Assembly: GCA_050943315.1 (NCBI GenBank)
Contig: JBMNOY010000002.1
Span: forward strand, 1 to 64,000
From: JBDKUD01 sp050943315
Lineage (GTDB): Bacteria > Bacillota > Syntrophomonadia > Syntrophomonadales > Syntrophomonadaceae
DNA length: 64,000 nucleotides
Direction: 5' to 3'
Positions 43,913 to 53,284 of the stretch are shown one piece after another. The notes under the pieces are model-generated. The model was not told where the DNA came from and did not search any database. It worked only from the letters and a program-made list of their open reading frames with translations. A program made the position numbers and the translations under genes. Position 1 is the first letter of the stretch, and the number at the start of each line of letters is the position of its first letter.

Positions 43913-44794
43913 ATGTCAACCATGCGACTATTGACGGCTATGATAACACCGTATGATGAAAATTTAGAGGTAAATTACGGAAAAGCCGCTCAAATCAGTG
44001 AGATGCTGGCGGATAACGGCAGTGATGGTATTGTTGTGTGCGGCACTACTGGAGAATCCCCGGTTTTATCTCATGAGGAGAAACTAAAGCTTTTTGAAAC
44101 TGTTAAGAACCAGGTGGGGAACCGAGTTCAGGTTTGGGCAGGAACCGGTTCCAATAATACCCGGGCAACCGTCGAATTAACCCGGGAGGCTGAAAAAACC
44201 GGGGTGGATGGCATTATGCTGGTTACCCCTTACTACAATAAACCTTCTCAACAAGGTCTCTTTGAACACTTCAAGGCCGTGGCGGAATGTACTTCACTAC
44301 CTATTATGTTGTATAATATTCCGGGCCGTACCGCTTCGAATCTGCTTCCCGAAACTATTGCCCGTTTGGCTGCAATACCTAATATTACGGCAGTCAAAGA
44401 AGCCAGCGGCAGTATGGACCAGGTATCATTACTGCGTAATCTGCTTCCCGACTCAGTAGTTATTTATTCCGGTGATGATTCACTGACACTGCCCTTGATG
44501 TCAGTTGGTGCTGCGGGGGTAGTTAGTATTGCTTCCCACCTGGTTGGCAGGAAAATTAAGCAAATGATAGAGGCGTATCTCGCTGGCGATGTAAAGAAAG
44601 CAACTGCTATGCACTTAGAGCTGTTCCCAGTTTTTAAGGGCTTATTCATAGCCACCAATCCGGTACCCTTAAAAGAAGCCATGAATATGCTGGGGATGGA
44701 AGTTGGCGGTTTAAGGCTGCCATTGACTGGGGCAAGTGAAACAGAGAAGGATAGAATAAGGAAGATGCTATTAGAAAATAATATCCTAAAGTAG
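43913..44794 (+). CDS. dapA: 4-hydroxy-tetrahydrodipicolinate synthase
   Basis: A 293-residue TIM-barrel enzyme that condenses pyruvate with aspartate semialdehyde. The Schiff-base Lys is in ITAVKEASGSMDQ, and GTTGESPVLSHEE and YNIPGRTASNL are family signatures. It ends the asd-lysC-dapA run, with a terminator after it. Its product feeds both DapB and DpaAB. Confidence 0.97.
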   Translation: MSTMRLLTAMITPYDENLEVNYGKAAQISEMLADNGSDGIVVCGTTGESPVLSHEEKLKLFETVKNQVGNRVQVWAGTGSNNTRATVELTREAEKTGVDGIMLVTPYYNKPSQQGLFEHFKAVAECTSLPIMLYNIPGRTASNLLPETIARLAAIPNITAVKEASGSMDQVSLLRNLLPDSVVIYSGDDSLTLPLMSVGAAGVVSIASHLVGRKIKQMIEAYLAGDVKKATAMHLELFPVFKGLFIATNPVPLKEAMNMLGMEVGGLRLPLTGASETEKDRIRKMLLENNILK

Positions 44795-44831
44795 TATCTT
44801 TAAAGACATAATCTTTTAAGATAGTTCTTGT

Positions 44832-44867
44832 AAGATAGACCTCTGCGGAGATCTATCTTTCGTTTTG
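44832..44867 (+). terminator. Terminator after dapA
   Basis: The arms AAGATAGA (44832-44839) and TCTATCTT (44852-44859) are followed by TCGTTTTG. It closes the lysine gene run. Confidence 0.75.
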
Positions 44868-45007
44868 TATGATGCTTGTTTATTGTACACAAAGGAAATG
44901 CCAGCATTTCCATTAAGTTGAATAGATTATACTAATGGGCTATAATAGTCTAAGCGATTGTAGTTCGGATAGTTGTCCCTTAAATTTAATAGGAAGGAGG
45001 TGTTTGA

Positions 45008-46672
45008 GTGCCTGAGACTGAGTCACGTCTTCAAATCATTCCCCTGGGCGGGTTGGGGGAGATAGGGAAGAATATGACGGCAATCAGATACGAGGATACC
45101 ATCGTGGTTATTGATGCCGGCTTGATGTTTCCTGAAGATGAACTGCTTGGTATTGACGTGGTGATACCAGATATTACTTATCTTGTAGAAAATAAGGAAA
45201 AAGTAAAAGCGATTTTTTTAACTCATGGTCATGAAGACCATGTAGGAGCATTACCTTATGTGTTGCGAGATATTGATGTTCCTGTATATGGCAGTAAGTT
45301 AACCCTGGGTATTGTTGAAGGTAAATTAAAGGAGAACAACCTTGACCGGGTACAGTTGCAGGTTGTGAGGCCCAGGGATAAGGTTTGTATAGGACCTTTT
45401 ACGGTTGAATTTATTCGTGTTAGTCACAGTATACCCGATGCTATGGCTATTGCTATTCATACTCCGATAGGGATTGTGGTAGATACCGGCGATTTTAAAC
45501 TGGATCAGACTCCTGTGGATGGACAGGTTGTTGATATCCGGAAGATGGCCGAACTCGGTGAAAAGGGTGTATTGGTAATGATGGGGGATAGCACCAATGC
45601 TGATAAGCCCGGTTTTACCATGTCGGAGAAGGTAGTTGGGAATACCTTTGATGAACTGTTTGGCAAGTGCGAAGGGCGGATAATCGTTACTACCTTTGCT
45701 TCTAATGTGCACAGAATTCAGCAGGTTATTTCTACCGCCGTCAGGTATGGACGTAAGGTATGTGTTATCGGAAGAAGTATGGTTAATAATATGAAAATAT
45801 CCAGTGAACTGGGTTATGTTGACATTCCCGAGGGGACCCTTATTGAAATGGAAGAAATCAATAAATATCCGAATGAACAGGTGGCTATTATAACAACTGG
45901 TTCACAGGGTGAGCCGATGTCTGCTTTAACCAGAATGGCTACGGCAGATCACCGCTGGGTAGGAATTCAACCCGGGGATACAGTAATAATCTCGGCTAGT
46001 CCGATTCCCGGAAATGAGAAACTGGTTTCTAAAACCGTAGATCTGCTTTTCCGCCAGGGTGCGGAAGTAATATATGAAAAATCTATGGGGGTTCACGTTT
46101 CTGGTCATGCCTCCCAGGAGGAATTAAAGATACTCTTAAATCTAATAAAACCACGCTATTTTATACCCGTACATGGAGAGTATCGACATTTAATGAAACA
46201 TGCTGATCTTGCCGAAAGCCTGGGTATTCCCAAATCCAGAATATTTGTAGCGGAAAATGGTCAGGTCATAGAGTTCAGTAAAAAGAAAGCCAGTATTACC
46301 GGTAAGGTTACCGCTGGTAAAGTATTAGTGGATGGGCTGGGTGTAGGTGACGTAGGAAATATAGTGCTGCGCGACAGAAGACAGTTATCACAGGATGGGA
46401 TTATTATCGTAGTAGTTACTATAAAAAAAGAATCCGGCGAAGTATTAGCAGGACCTGATATTGTAACCCGGGGTTTCGTTTATGTTAGAGAATCTGAACA
46501 GTTGATTGAGGAAGCAAGAGACAGAGTCAAAGAAGCTTTAGACATATGTACCAAGAAAAATATGACTGAATGGGCGGCAATTAAATCCCAGGTTCGCGAT
46601 AAACTGGGTAAGCATTTATACGAGGTAACTGGACGCCGGCCCGTTATATTGCCAATTATTATGGAGGTTTAA
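45008..46672 (+). CDS. rnj: Ribonuclease J
   Basis: A 554-residue RNase J, a metallo-beta-lactamase fold ribonuclease with 5' exonuclease and endonuclease activity central to mRNA decay and rRNA maturation in Bacillota. LTHGHEDHVGALPYV is the metal site, and IPVHGEYRHLMKHADLA and HVSGHASQEELK belong to the beta-CASP domain. The GTG follows AAGGAGGTG. It is monocistronic between two terminators. Confidence 0.96.
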   Translation: MPETESRLQIIPLGGLGEIGKNMTAIRYEDTIVVIDAGLMFPEDELLGIDVVIPDITYLVENKEKVKAIFLTHGHEDHVGALPYVLRDIDVPVYGSKLTLGIVEGKLKENNLDRVQLQVVRPRDKVCIGPFTVEFIRVSHSIPDAMAIAIHTPIGIVVDTGDFKLDQTPVDGQVVDIRKMAELGEKGVLVMMGDSTNADKPGFTMSEKVVGNTFDELFGKCEGRIIVTTFASNVHRIQQVISTAVRYGRKVCVIGRSMVNNMKISSELGYVDIPEGTLIEMEEINKYPNEQVAIITTGSQGEPMSALTRMATADHRWVGIQPGDTVIISASPIPGNEKLVSKTVDLLFRQGAEVIYEKSMGVHVSGHASQEELKILLNLIKPRYFIPVHGEYRHLMKHADLAESLGIPKSRIFVAENGQVIEFSKKKASITGKVTAGKVLVDGLGVGDVGNIVLRDRRQLSQDGIIIVVVTIKKESGEVLAGPDIVTRGFVYVRESEQLIEEARDRVKEALDICTKKNMTEWAAIKSQVRDKLGKHLYEVTGRRPVILPIIMEV

Positions 46673-46689
46673 ATACAATACAGGGAGTT

Positions 46690-46728
46690 AAAGCCACCTG
46701 GCCCATCAGGGGTCAGGTGGCTTTGTTA
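46690..46728 (+). terminator. Terminator after RNase J
   Basis: The arms AAAGCCACCTG (46690-46700) and CAGGTGGCTTT (46714-46724) form a perfect 11-bp stem, followed by GTTATTT. Confidence 0.88.
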
Positions 46729-46839
46729 TTTACTTAGTTACGTTAAGTGCCAATATATCAAAGAAAAACACATGAGCAGGGAAATCCGGTCAAGTGTCGA
46801 AATAAGTTGTTTGATAATTCAACGGAGGTACCCACTTAG

Positions 46840-49800
46840 ATGATAAATGCTTTACATATGGGATTGGATGTTGGCTCGACCACGGCTAAAATGGTTTTGC
46901 TGGATGATAATGGCGAGATGATGTATTGCGATTACAAAAGACATCATGCCGAGATTAAAACTACCATTGCAGACATGCTGAGTGAAGCGATGAGCCAGGT
47001 AGGGGACCGGCCCTTGACTATTATGGTAACCGGATCAGCAGGGTTATCTATATCGGAATGGTTGGGATTAAATTTTATACAGGAAGTCATTGCCTGCAAT
47101 GAAGCCATAGAGCGTCTAATTCCCGAAACTGATGTTGCCATTGAACTGGGAGGTGAAGATGCCAAGATCACTTTCTTTCAGGGAGGAGTAGAACAAAGAA
47201 TGAATGGAACCTGCGCCGGCGGGACGGGGGCATTTATCGACCAAATGGCTACCCTTCTAGGAACGGACTCGGCGGGGCTAAATGAGTTAGCGGCACATCA
47301 CAAAACAATTTATCCTATAGCTGCCCGATGCGGAGTTTTTGCTAAAACTGATATCCAACCCCTTCTTAATGAAGGAGCCCGGCAAGAAGATATTGCTGCA
47401 TCGGTAATGCAAGCGGTTGTGAACCAGACCATCAGCGGGTTGGCTTGTGGAAAACAAATAAGGGGAAAGGTAGCCTTTTTAGGCGGGCCGTTATATTTCC
47501 TTTCTTCTTTGCGGCAGAGATTTAAGGAAACCTTGAATTTACGAGATGATGAAGTGATTTTTCCTGATCATGCTCAATACTTTGTAGCCATCGGGGCGGC
47601 TCTTGCCGGATATAACGAAGGTAATACCAGTTTGCAAGCCCTTATCAATAAAATACCTGACCTGTTGCAGTGCGGTGAAGCAACAATGGGGGGAACCCAG
47701 CCGCTATTTGCCAACACTGCTGAGCTTGAGCAATTCCGCTTGCGCCACTCCCGCCACCACGTCTCCCGAGGTGATTTATCCACCTGCAGCGGCAATTGCT
47801 ACCTGGGAATTGATGCGGGCTCAACTACTACCAAGGCGGCCCTTATTGATAGTAAAGGCTGTCTGCTTTATTCGTTCTATGGCAGCAATGCCGGCAGTCC
47901 AGTGCAATCAGCCATCAAGATTCTGAAGGATATTTATGCTAAACTGTCTACCCGCGCCAGGATTGCCTTTTCGGCGGTAACTGGTTATGGCGAAGGTCTT
48001 ATTAAGTCCGCCCTGGGCGTTGATTTGGGTGAGATTGAAACCATCGCCCATTACACGGCAGCCCGGTTCTTTGAACCTAATGTGGATTTCATTTTGGATA
48101 TCGGTGGGCAGGATATGAAGTGCCTGCGTATTAAGGATGGGGTTATAGATAGCATAATGCTGAATGAGGCTTGTTCCTCTGGTTGTGGTTCGTTTTTGGA
48201 AAGTTTCGCCCAATCTCTGAATATGTCTGTGGAGGAATTTGCCCATCAGGGACTGTTAGCTGCCTCCCCGGTTGATCTGGGTTCCCGGTGTACGGTATTT
48301 ATGAATTCCCGGGTAAAGCAAGCTCAGAAGGAAGGTGCTACAGTTGGGGATATTTCGGCCGGACTATCCCAATCGGTGGTAAAAAATGCTCTTTTTAAGG
48401 TAATCCGGTTAAGTAATCTTAATGACCTGGGGAAACGTATAGTTGTTCAAGGTGGAACTTTTTATAATGATGCTGTGCTAAGAAGTTTTGAGATGATTAG
48501 CCAGAGGGAGGTTATTCGCCCTGATATTGCTGGTTTGATGGGGGCTTATGGCGCTGCCCTGATTGCCCGGGATAAGTACCGGGAAGGTATGCCAAGCACC
48601 CTTTTAGGGAGTGACCAGCTAGGCCAGTTTTCACTTAAAACGAGTTTGGTACGGTGTAAGGGATGTAACAACAGCTGTCTCTTAACTATTAATAAATTTG
48701 GCAACGGTACCCGGTTTATTTCCGGCAATCGGTGTGAAAAAGCTCTCGGACCGGACAGAAAACCGGATAATCTGCCTGATCTATATGCATATAAACTCGA
48801 GCGCCTATTTTCCTACCAACCGCTTGGAGAAGAAGCCGCCACCAGAGGCAGTATTGGTATACCCAGAGTACTCAATATGTATGAAAACTATCCTTTCTGG
48901 TTTACATTCTTTACTAGCCTGGGCTTCAGGGTAGTACTTTCTCCCTGGTCATCCAAGGAAATCTATTCACTGGGAAGTGAGACTATACCTTCTGATACTG
49001 CCTGCTATCCGGCCAAACTGGTTCACGGCCATATTGCCGCATTGGCCCAGCAGGGGATTAAAACTATTTTTTATCCCTGCATTAACCATGAACGTCGTGA
49101 ACAAATGGAAGCTGATAATGATCTTAATTGTCCCATGGTTGTCTCTTATCCGGCAGTGATAGAGAACAACATGGATATAATTGGCGAAAAGGGAATCAAA
49201 TTTATAAATCCTTTTCTCCCTTATAATGATAAGAACCGGTTAATCTCGCGCCTGTACCAGGAGTTTAAGCAGATGGGGATTAAAAAGAGGGAAATAGCTC
49301 TAGCTGTTGAACAGGCCTGGCAGGAGGATTTGAAGTTCAAAGATGATATACGCCAAAAGGGGGAGGAGGTACTGGCCTATCTTAACCAAACCGGCCGCAG
49401 AGGAGTGGTTTTGGCAGGCCGGCCTTATCACCTGGATCCGGAAATTAATCACGGTGTTCCCGATATTATTAAAAGCTGTGGAATGGCGGTACTGACAGAG
49501 GATTCCATAGCTCACCTGGGAAAGGTGGAAAGACCTCTGCGGGTTGTAGATCAATGGATGTATCATTCGCGCTTGTATGCGGCCGCCCATGTGGTAGCCC
49601 ACCATGAAAACCTGGAACTTATTCAGTTAAACTCTTTCGGATGCGGTTTGGATGCCATAACAACGGATCAGGTGGAGGAAATCCTTAATGCTTACGGTAA
49701 AATCTATACCGTTTTAAAAATAGATGAAGGTACTAACCTGGGAGCTGCGCGGATTAGAATTCGCTCCCTGGCAGCGGCGCTGGCAGAGCGGGATAAAGTT

Positions 49801-51102
49801 AACTATGCCAGCAAAAGGGCCCCGGTACAGTGGCAACGTACTATTTTTACCAGGGAAATGCGGCAGGAACATACGATTCTGGCTCCACAGATGGCGCCTT
49901 GTCATTTTGATATTCTGGAAGAAATATTGAATGTTGAAGGTTATAAATTAGAGGTTCTGCCTTCTGACAAGAAAGATGTGGAGGAGGGCCTTAAGTATGT
50001 AAATAATGATGCTTGTTATCCTTCCATTATGGTTATCGGGCAGTTGCTCAGGGCACTAAAATCAGGCAAATATGATGTGAACAAAACATCAGTAATGATT
50101 AGCCAGACTGGCGGCGGCTGCCGGGCCACTAATTATATCGGGCTGCTTCGTAAAGCTTTGCGGGAAGCTGGTTTAGGACATGTACCGGTTATATCCGCTA
50201 ATCTAATCGGTGTGGAAAAAAACCCGGGATTTGAAATATCCTCGCGTTTACTAAAGAAGGTGGTAACCGGTTTGCTGTGTGCTGATCTGCTCATGCGGGT
50301 CTTACACCGGGTTAGACCTTATGAAATTATTCCAGGGTCGGCCAACCAGTTGTATCATCAATGGATGGAGCGGCTGAAAACTCAGATAGCCCATGGTAAG
50401 GAGCACCAATTGGTAAGTTATATTAACCGATTGGTTAAAGATTTTGACCATTTGGAAATCACGACTGATAAAAAACCGCGGGTAGGTATTGTGGGAGAAA
50501 TTCTGGTAAAATATCATCCCGTAGCCAACAATCACATTGTTAACCTGTTGGAAAAGGAAGGCGCGGAAGCAGTCATACCTGATATGGCCGATTTTTTCCT
50601 CTACTGCGGTTATGACCGTATCTTTGATTATAAATATCTTGCGGGCAGGTTTAAGCCCTATCTGGGCGGGCATATGCTGATCCATTTTATTGAAAAGCGG
50701 CGTCAGGACATTAAAAGGGCCCTGGATAAGAGTCGTAGATTTGAGGGACCTACCAGTATTCACGCCAAGGCGGCAATGACCCAGCCAATTCTATCACTCG
50801 GGCACCGGGCGGGTGAAGGCTGGTTGTTAACTGCAGAAATGATTGAGCTGATTGAAAGCGGTATTCCCAATATTGTGTGTGTACAACCTTTTGCCTGCTT
50901 GCCTAACCACATAACCGGCAAAGGTATGATTAAAGAATTGCGCAGGCACTACCCCGGAGCTAATATTACAGCTATAGACTATGATCCGGGGGCCAGTGAA
51001 GTAAACCAGTTGAACAGATTGAAACTGATGCTGGCGGTAGCATTTAAAAATATAAAAAACCAGGAAAATGGTGCTTTCGATGCAGGCATGGTAAATCCTT
51101 AA
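46840..51102 (+). CDS. Double-ASKHA 2-hydroxyacyl-CoA dehydratase activase-like protein
   Basis: A 1420-residue protein. Residues 1-265 and about 325-590 are two BadF/HgdC-type ATPase domains, each with the phosphate loop (LDVGSTTAKMVLLD; IDAGSTTTKAALID) and each with the 4Fe-4S loop (NGTCAGGTGAFIDQMA; NEACSSGCGSFLES). The C-terminal part (about 640-1400) is of the DUF2229/HgdB-like kind, with Cys in CKGCNNSC, PSDTACYPAKL and NNDACYPSI. Such proteins are thought to use ATP to drive electron transfer to dehydratases or related enzymes; the substrate here is unknown. GGAGG precedes the ATG. Confidence 0.9.
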   Translation: MINALHMGLDVGSTTAKMVLLDDNGEMMYCDYKRHHAEIKTTIADMLSEAMSQVGDRPLTIMVTGSAGLSISEWLGLNFIQEVIACNEAIERLIPETDVAIELGGEDAKITFFQGGVEQRMNGTCAGGTGAFIDQMATLLGTDSAGLNELAAHHKTIYPIAARCGVFAKTDIQPLLNEGARQEDIAASVMQAVVNQTISGLACGKQIRGKVAFLGGPLYFLSSLRQRFKETLNLRDDEVIFPDHAQYFVAIGAALAGYNEGNTSLQALINKIPDLLQCGEATMGGTQPLFANTAELEQFRLRHSRHHVSRGDLSTCSGNCYLGIDAGSTTTKAALIDSKGCLLYSFYGSNAGSPVQSAIKILKDIYAKLSTRARIAFSAVTGYGEGLIKSALGVDLGEIETIAHYTAARFFEPNVDFILDIGGQDMKCLRIKDGVIDSIMLNEACSSGCGSFLESFAQSLNMSVEEFAHQGLLAASPVDLGSRCTVFMNSRVKQAQKEGATVGDISAGLSQSVVKNALFKVIRLSNLNDLGKRIVVQGGTFYNDAVLRSFEMISQREVIRPDIAGLMGAYGAALIARDKYREGMPSTLLGSDQLGQFSLKTSLVRCKGCNNSCLLTINKFGNGTRFISGNRCEKALGPDRKPDNLPDLYAYKLERLFSYQPLGEEAATRGSIGIPRVLNMYENYPFWFTFFTSLGFRVVLSPWSSKEIYSLGSETIPSDTACYPAKLVHGHIAALAQQGIKTIFYPCINHERREQMEADNDLNCPMVVSYPAVIENNMDIIGEKGIKFINPFLPYNDKNRLISRLYQEFKQMGIKKREIALAVEQAWQEDLKFKDDIRQKGEEVLAYLNQTGRRGVVLAGRPYHLDPEINHGVPDIIKSCGMAVLTEDSIAHLGKVERPLRVVDQWMYHSRLYAAAHVVAHHENLELIQLNSFGCGLDAITTDQVEEILNAYGKIYTVLKIDEGTNLGAARIRIRSLAAALAERDKVNYASKRAPVQWQRTIFTREMRQEHTILAPQMAPCHFDILEEILNVEGYKLEVLPSDKKDVEEGLKYVNNDACYPSIMVIGQLLRALKSGKYDVNKTSVMISQTGGGCRATNYIGLLRKALREAGLGHVPVISANLIGVEKNPGFEISSRLLKKVVTGLLCADLLMRVLHRVRPYEIIPGSANQLYHQWMERLKTQIAHGKEHQLVSYINRLVKDFDHLEITTDKKPRVGIVGEILVKYHPVANNHIVNLLEKEGAEAVIPDMADFFLYCGYDRIFDYKYLAGRFKPYLGGHMLIHFIEKRRQDIKRALDKSRRFEGPTSIHAKAAMTQPILSLGHRAGEGWLLTAEMIELIESGIPNIVCVQPFACLPNHITGKGMIKELRRHYPGANITAIDYDPGASEVNQLNRLKLMLAVAFKNIKNQENGAFDAGMVNP

Positions 51103-51188
51103 GGATTTAAGTCAGATTGAAGTGTATGGTTTGCGCCCAATAAGGTAATTCTAAGTACTAGCATTATGTTATGAAGGGAGCAAAAACC

Positions 51189-51905
51189 TTGCAAGAAAGT
51201 CCAACTCCAAATCCGCCACCTGAACAGCCCAAACAGGAAGAAAGAATAGAAGCCATAGGCCAGTTAGGCCAAATTCAGGTACCTACTTATAAGAGTGATA
51301 TACATTGTATAACTATCAATGGCCAGGTAGAGGGACATATGATTCTACCGCCCAACAATAAGACAACCAAGTATGAACATTTAATGCCACAGCTGGTTGC
51401 CGTAGAGGAAAATCCTGATATCAAAGGTTTGTTGATAATCTTAAATACCGTCGGCGGTGATGTAGAAGCTGGACTGGCTATATCGGAAATGATTGCCAGT
51501 CTGAGCAAACCTACCGTCTCAATCGTAATGGGTGGTGGCCATTCAATTGGTGCCTGCATTGCCGTTAGCACTGACTATTCTTTTATAGCCCCATCGGCCA
51601 CTATGACCATACATCCCATAAGGCTTACCGGCTTGGTGGTAAGCGTACCTCAGACATGGGAGTATTTGGAGAAAATGCAAGACCGGGTAATCAGATTTGT
51701 AACTGAGCATTCCAGGATAACCGAGGAAAAAATGAGGGAACTGATGTATAAGACAGGGGATTTAGCCCGGGATATCGGTACCGTTCTGTTGGGTGAAGAT
51801 GCTGTGAAGTGCGGCTTAATTAATGAAGTTGGTGGCCTGAAATCATCCCTGGATATGCTGCACCGGTTACAAAAAGAAAGAGAAAATAGGGGATATACAC
51901 AATGA
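51189..51905 (+). CDS. tepA: ClpP-like translocation-enhancing protein TepA
   Basis: A protein of about 238 residues of the ClpP/crotonase fold, with LLIILNTVGGDVEAGLAI, the Ser of GGGHSIGACIAV as nucleophile, and IHPIR carrying the His. A polar, Pro-rich N-terminus (TPNPPPEQPKQEE) precedes it. TTG 51189 lies 8 bases after AAGGGAG; an ATG at 51171 overlaps that site. It is known as TepA/YmfB in Bacillus, where it sits beside ylzJ and ftsK as here. Confidence 0.88.
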   Translation: MQESPTPNPPPEQPKQEERIEAIGQLGQIQVPTYKSDIHCITINGQVEGHMILPPNNKTTKYEHLMPQLVAVEENPDIKGLLIILNTVGGDVEAGLAISEMIASLSKPTVSIVMGGGHSIGACIAVSTDYSFIAPSATMTIHPIRLTGLVVSVPQTWEYLEKMQDRVIRFVTEHSRITEEKMRELMYKTGDLARDIGTVLLGEDAVKCGLINEVGGLKSSLDMLHRLQKERENRGYTQ

Positions 51906-52138
51906 GCTATTACTACCTGCCCAATCCCATGGAGATCTTTGAGCAAGTTCAGTCAGAAACTAAATACAAAGATTACCGCTTACCTTCCGGCGGGATTGTA
52001 AGCGCTGAATTATTACCCGACAGTAAAATAAGAATTGTCTCCATCTGCAGCAGCGATCCCATGGATTACCTGAATAGTGCCATAGCGCCGGGGAGTATAA
52101 TCGAGCTGGGTATCGTAAACAGGCAAGAGAATTTGTAG
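51902..52138 (+). CDS. ylzJ: YlzJ-like small protein
   Basis: A 78-residue protein with YYYLPNPMEIFEQ at the start and LPSGGIVSAELLPDSKIRI. It matches the YlzJ family that follows tepA in many Bacillota. Its ATG overlaps the tepA stop (ATGA), which indicates coupling. The function is unknown. Confidence 0.8.
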   Translation: MSYYYLPNPMEIFEQVQSETKYKDYRLPSGGIVSAELLPDSKIRIVSICSSDPMDYLNSAIAPGSIIELGIVNRQENL

Positions 52139-52256
52139 CTTTTAAGCCGGGATAAGTTTTAGGCTCTAACTGATGGCCTGCAAATTATTAGAGGATCAGT
52201 GGTGGTTAATAGCTAAACCTACCAAAAGACAAGGAGAGTAAGCAATTTTTTATTGA

Positions 52257-52308
52257 GTGCCAGGACGGCCTTTAAAACAGGACCGTACCCTGGCACATTT
52301 GCTTTTGC
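52257..52308 (+). terminator. Long hairpin terminator
   Basis: GTGCCAGG (52257-52264) pairs with CCTGGCAC (52289-52296), and the inner bases ACGG and CCT pair with AGG and CCGT, giving a long stem with a TTAAAAC loop. TTTGCTTTT follows. Confidence 0.75.
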
Positions 52309-52339
52309 AATAATTCTGGTCATATTTACCGCCAGGCTG

Positions 52340-52348
52340 TGCTATAAT
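52340..52348 (+). promoter_or_regulatory. Extended -10 promoter of uppP
   Basis: TGCTATAAT (TATAAT at 52343-52348) is an extended -10 box 30 bp before the uppP GTG. No good -35 box is seen, which is usual for this promoter type. Confidence 0.5.
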
Positions 52349-52378
52349 TACTAGAGCATTTGGTTTGGAGGAATTTTT

Positions 52379-53161
52379 GTGACTACTATTCAAGCTTTAT
52401 GGTTAGGTATTGTACAGGGACTAACTGAATTTCTGCCCGTCAGTAGTTCAGGACACCTGGTTATTTTTCAGCATCTATTCGGAGTAAAGGAAGCTCCTTT
52501 GGCTTTTGATGTGCTGGTGCATTGGGGGACACTTTTAGCGGTATTCGTAGCGTTTTGGGGTGATATTTATAAAATCATTCGCCGGCCTTTTTCCAAACTT
52601 ACTTATTTGATAGTGGTAGGTTGTATTCCGGCTGGATTAGCGGGAATTCTGCTGGAGCCAGTCTTTGAGAAGGCTTTTCAATCATTATTAGTAGTTGGAA
52701 TTGGACTTTTTATAACCGGTATAATTCTTATGCTTTCAGAAAATATGACCAATCATAGTCTATTCCAAAAGGGTCTTCGGGAAACTTCTTACTGGGACGT
52801 AATATTTATAGGAATTATTCAGGCGATCGCTATTGTACCAGGTATTTCCCGTTCAGGTTCAACTATTGCCGGTGGTTTACTGGCTGGATTAGAGCGCGAG
52901 TTTGCAGCCCGTTACTCCTTTCTGTTATCTATTCCAGTTATTCTGGGAGCTGGAGTTATCCAGCTTAAGGATCTGGCGGTACAGAGTTTGCCAGACCAGC
53001 AACTTTTACCTTTCATAATTGGTCCAGTGGCAGCCGCTGTATCAGGATTCATTGCTATTAAACTGGTAATGAGGCTGGTGAAAAAGGGCCGTTTATCGAT
53101 ATTCTCCTATTATTGTTGGGTGGTGGGGGCGCTAACCCTTGCCGGGTATTTTGTATATTAG
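52379..53161 (+). CDS. uppP: Undecaprenyl-diphosphatase UppP
   Basis: A 260-residue membrane enzyme of the BacA/UppP family that recycles the undecaprenyl carrier for peptidoglycan synthesis. Both active-site motifs are present, GLTEFLPVSSSGHL and PGISRSGSTIAGGL, among about eight membrane segments. The GTG follows TTGGAGG. It is flanked by its own promoter and terminator. Confidence 0.97.
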   Translation: MTTIQALWLGIVQGLTEFLPVSSSGHLVIFQHLFGVKEAPLAFDVLVHWGTLLAVFVAFWGDIYKIIRRPFSKLTYLIVVGCIPAGLAGILLEPVFEKAFQSLLVVGIGLFITGIILMLSENMTNHSLFQKGLRETSYWDVIFIGIIQAIAIVPGISRSGSTIAGGLLAGLEREFAARYSFLLSIPVILGAGVIQLKDLAVQSLPDQQLLPFIIGPVAAAVSGFIAIKLVMRLVKKGRLSIFSYYCWVVGALTLAGYFVY

Positions 53162-53180
53162 ACCGGTATTTTGTCACGCT

Positions 53181-53206
53181 ACAGGGGAATTATCCCCTGT
53201 TTTTGT
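53181..53206 (+). terminator. Terminator after uppP
   Basis: The arms ACAGGGG (53181-53187) and CCCCTGT (53194-53200) are followed by TTTTG, a compact intrinsic terminator. Confidence 0.85.
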
Positions 53207-53284
53207 GTTTTTGGGGGAAGGAAATAGCTAATTAATAAAAGAATCATTATAAATATTCAATGAAGCAGGAGAGAGATAAGGTTA

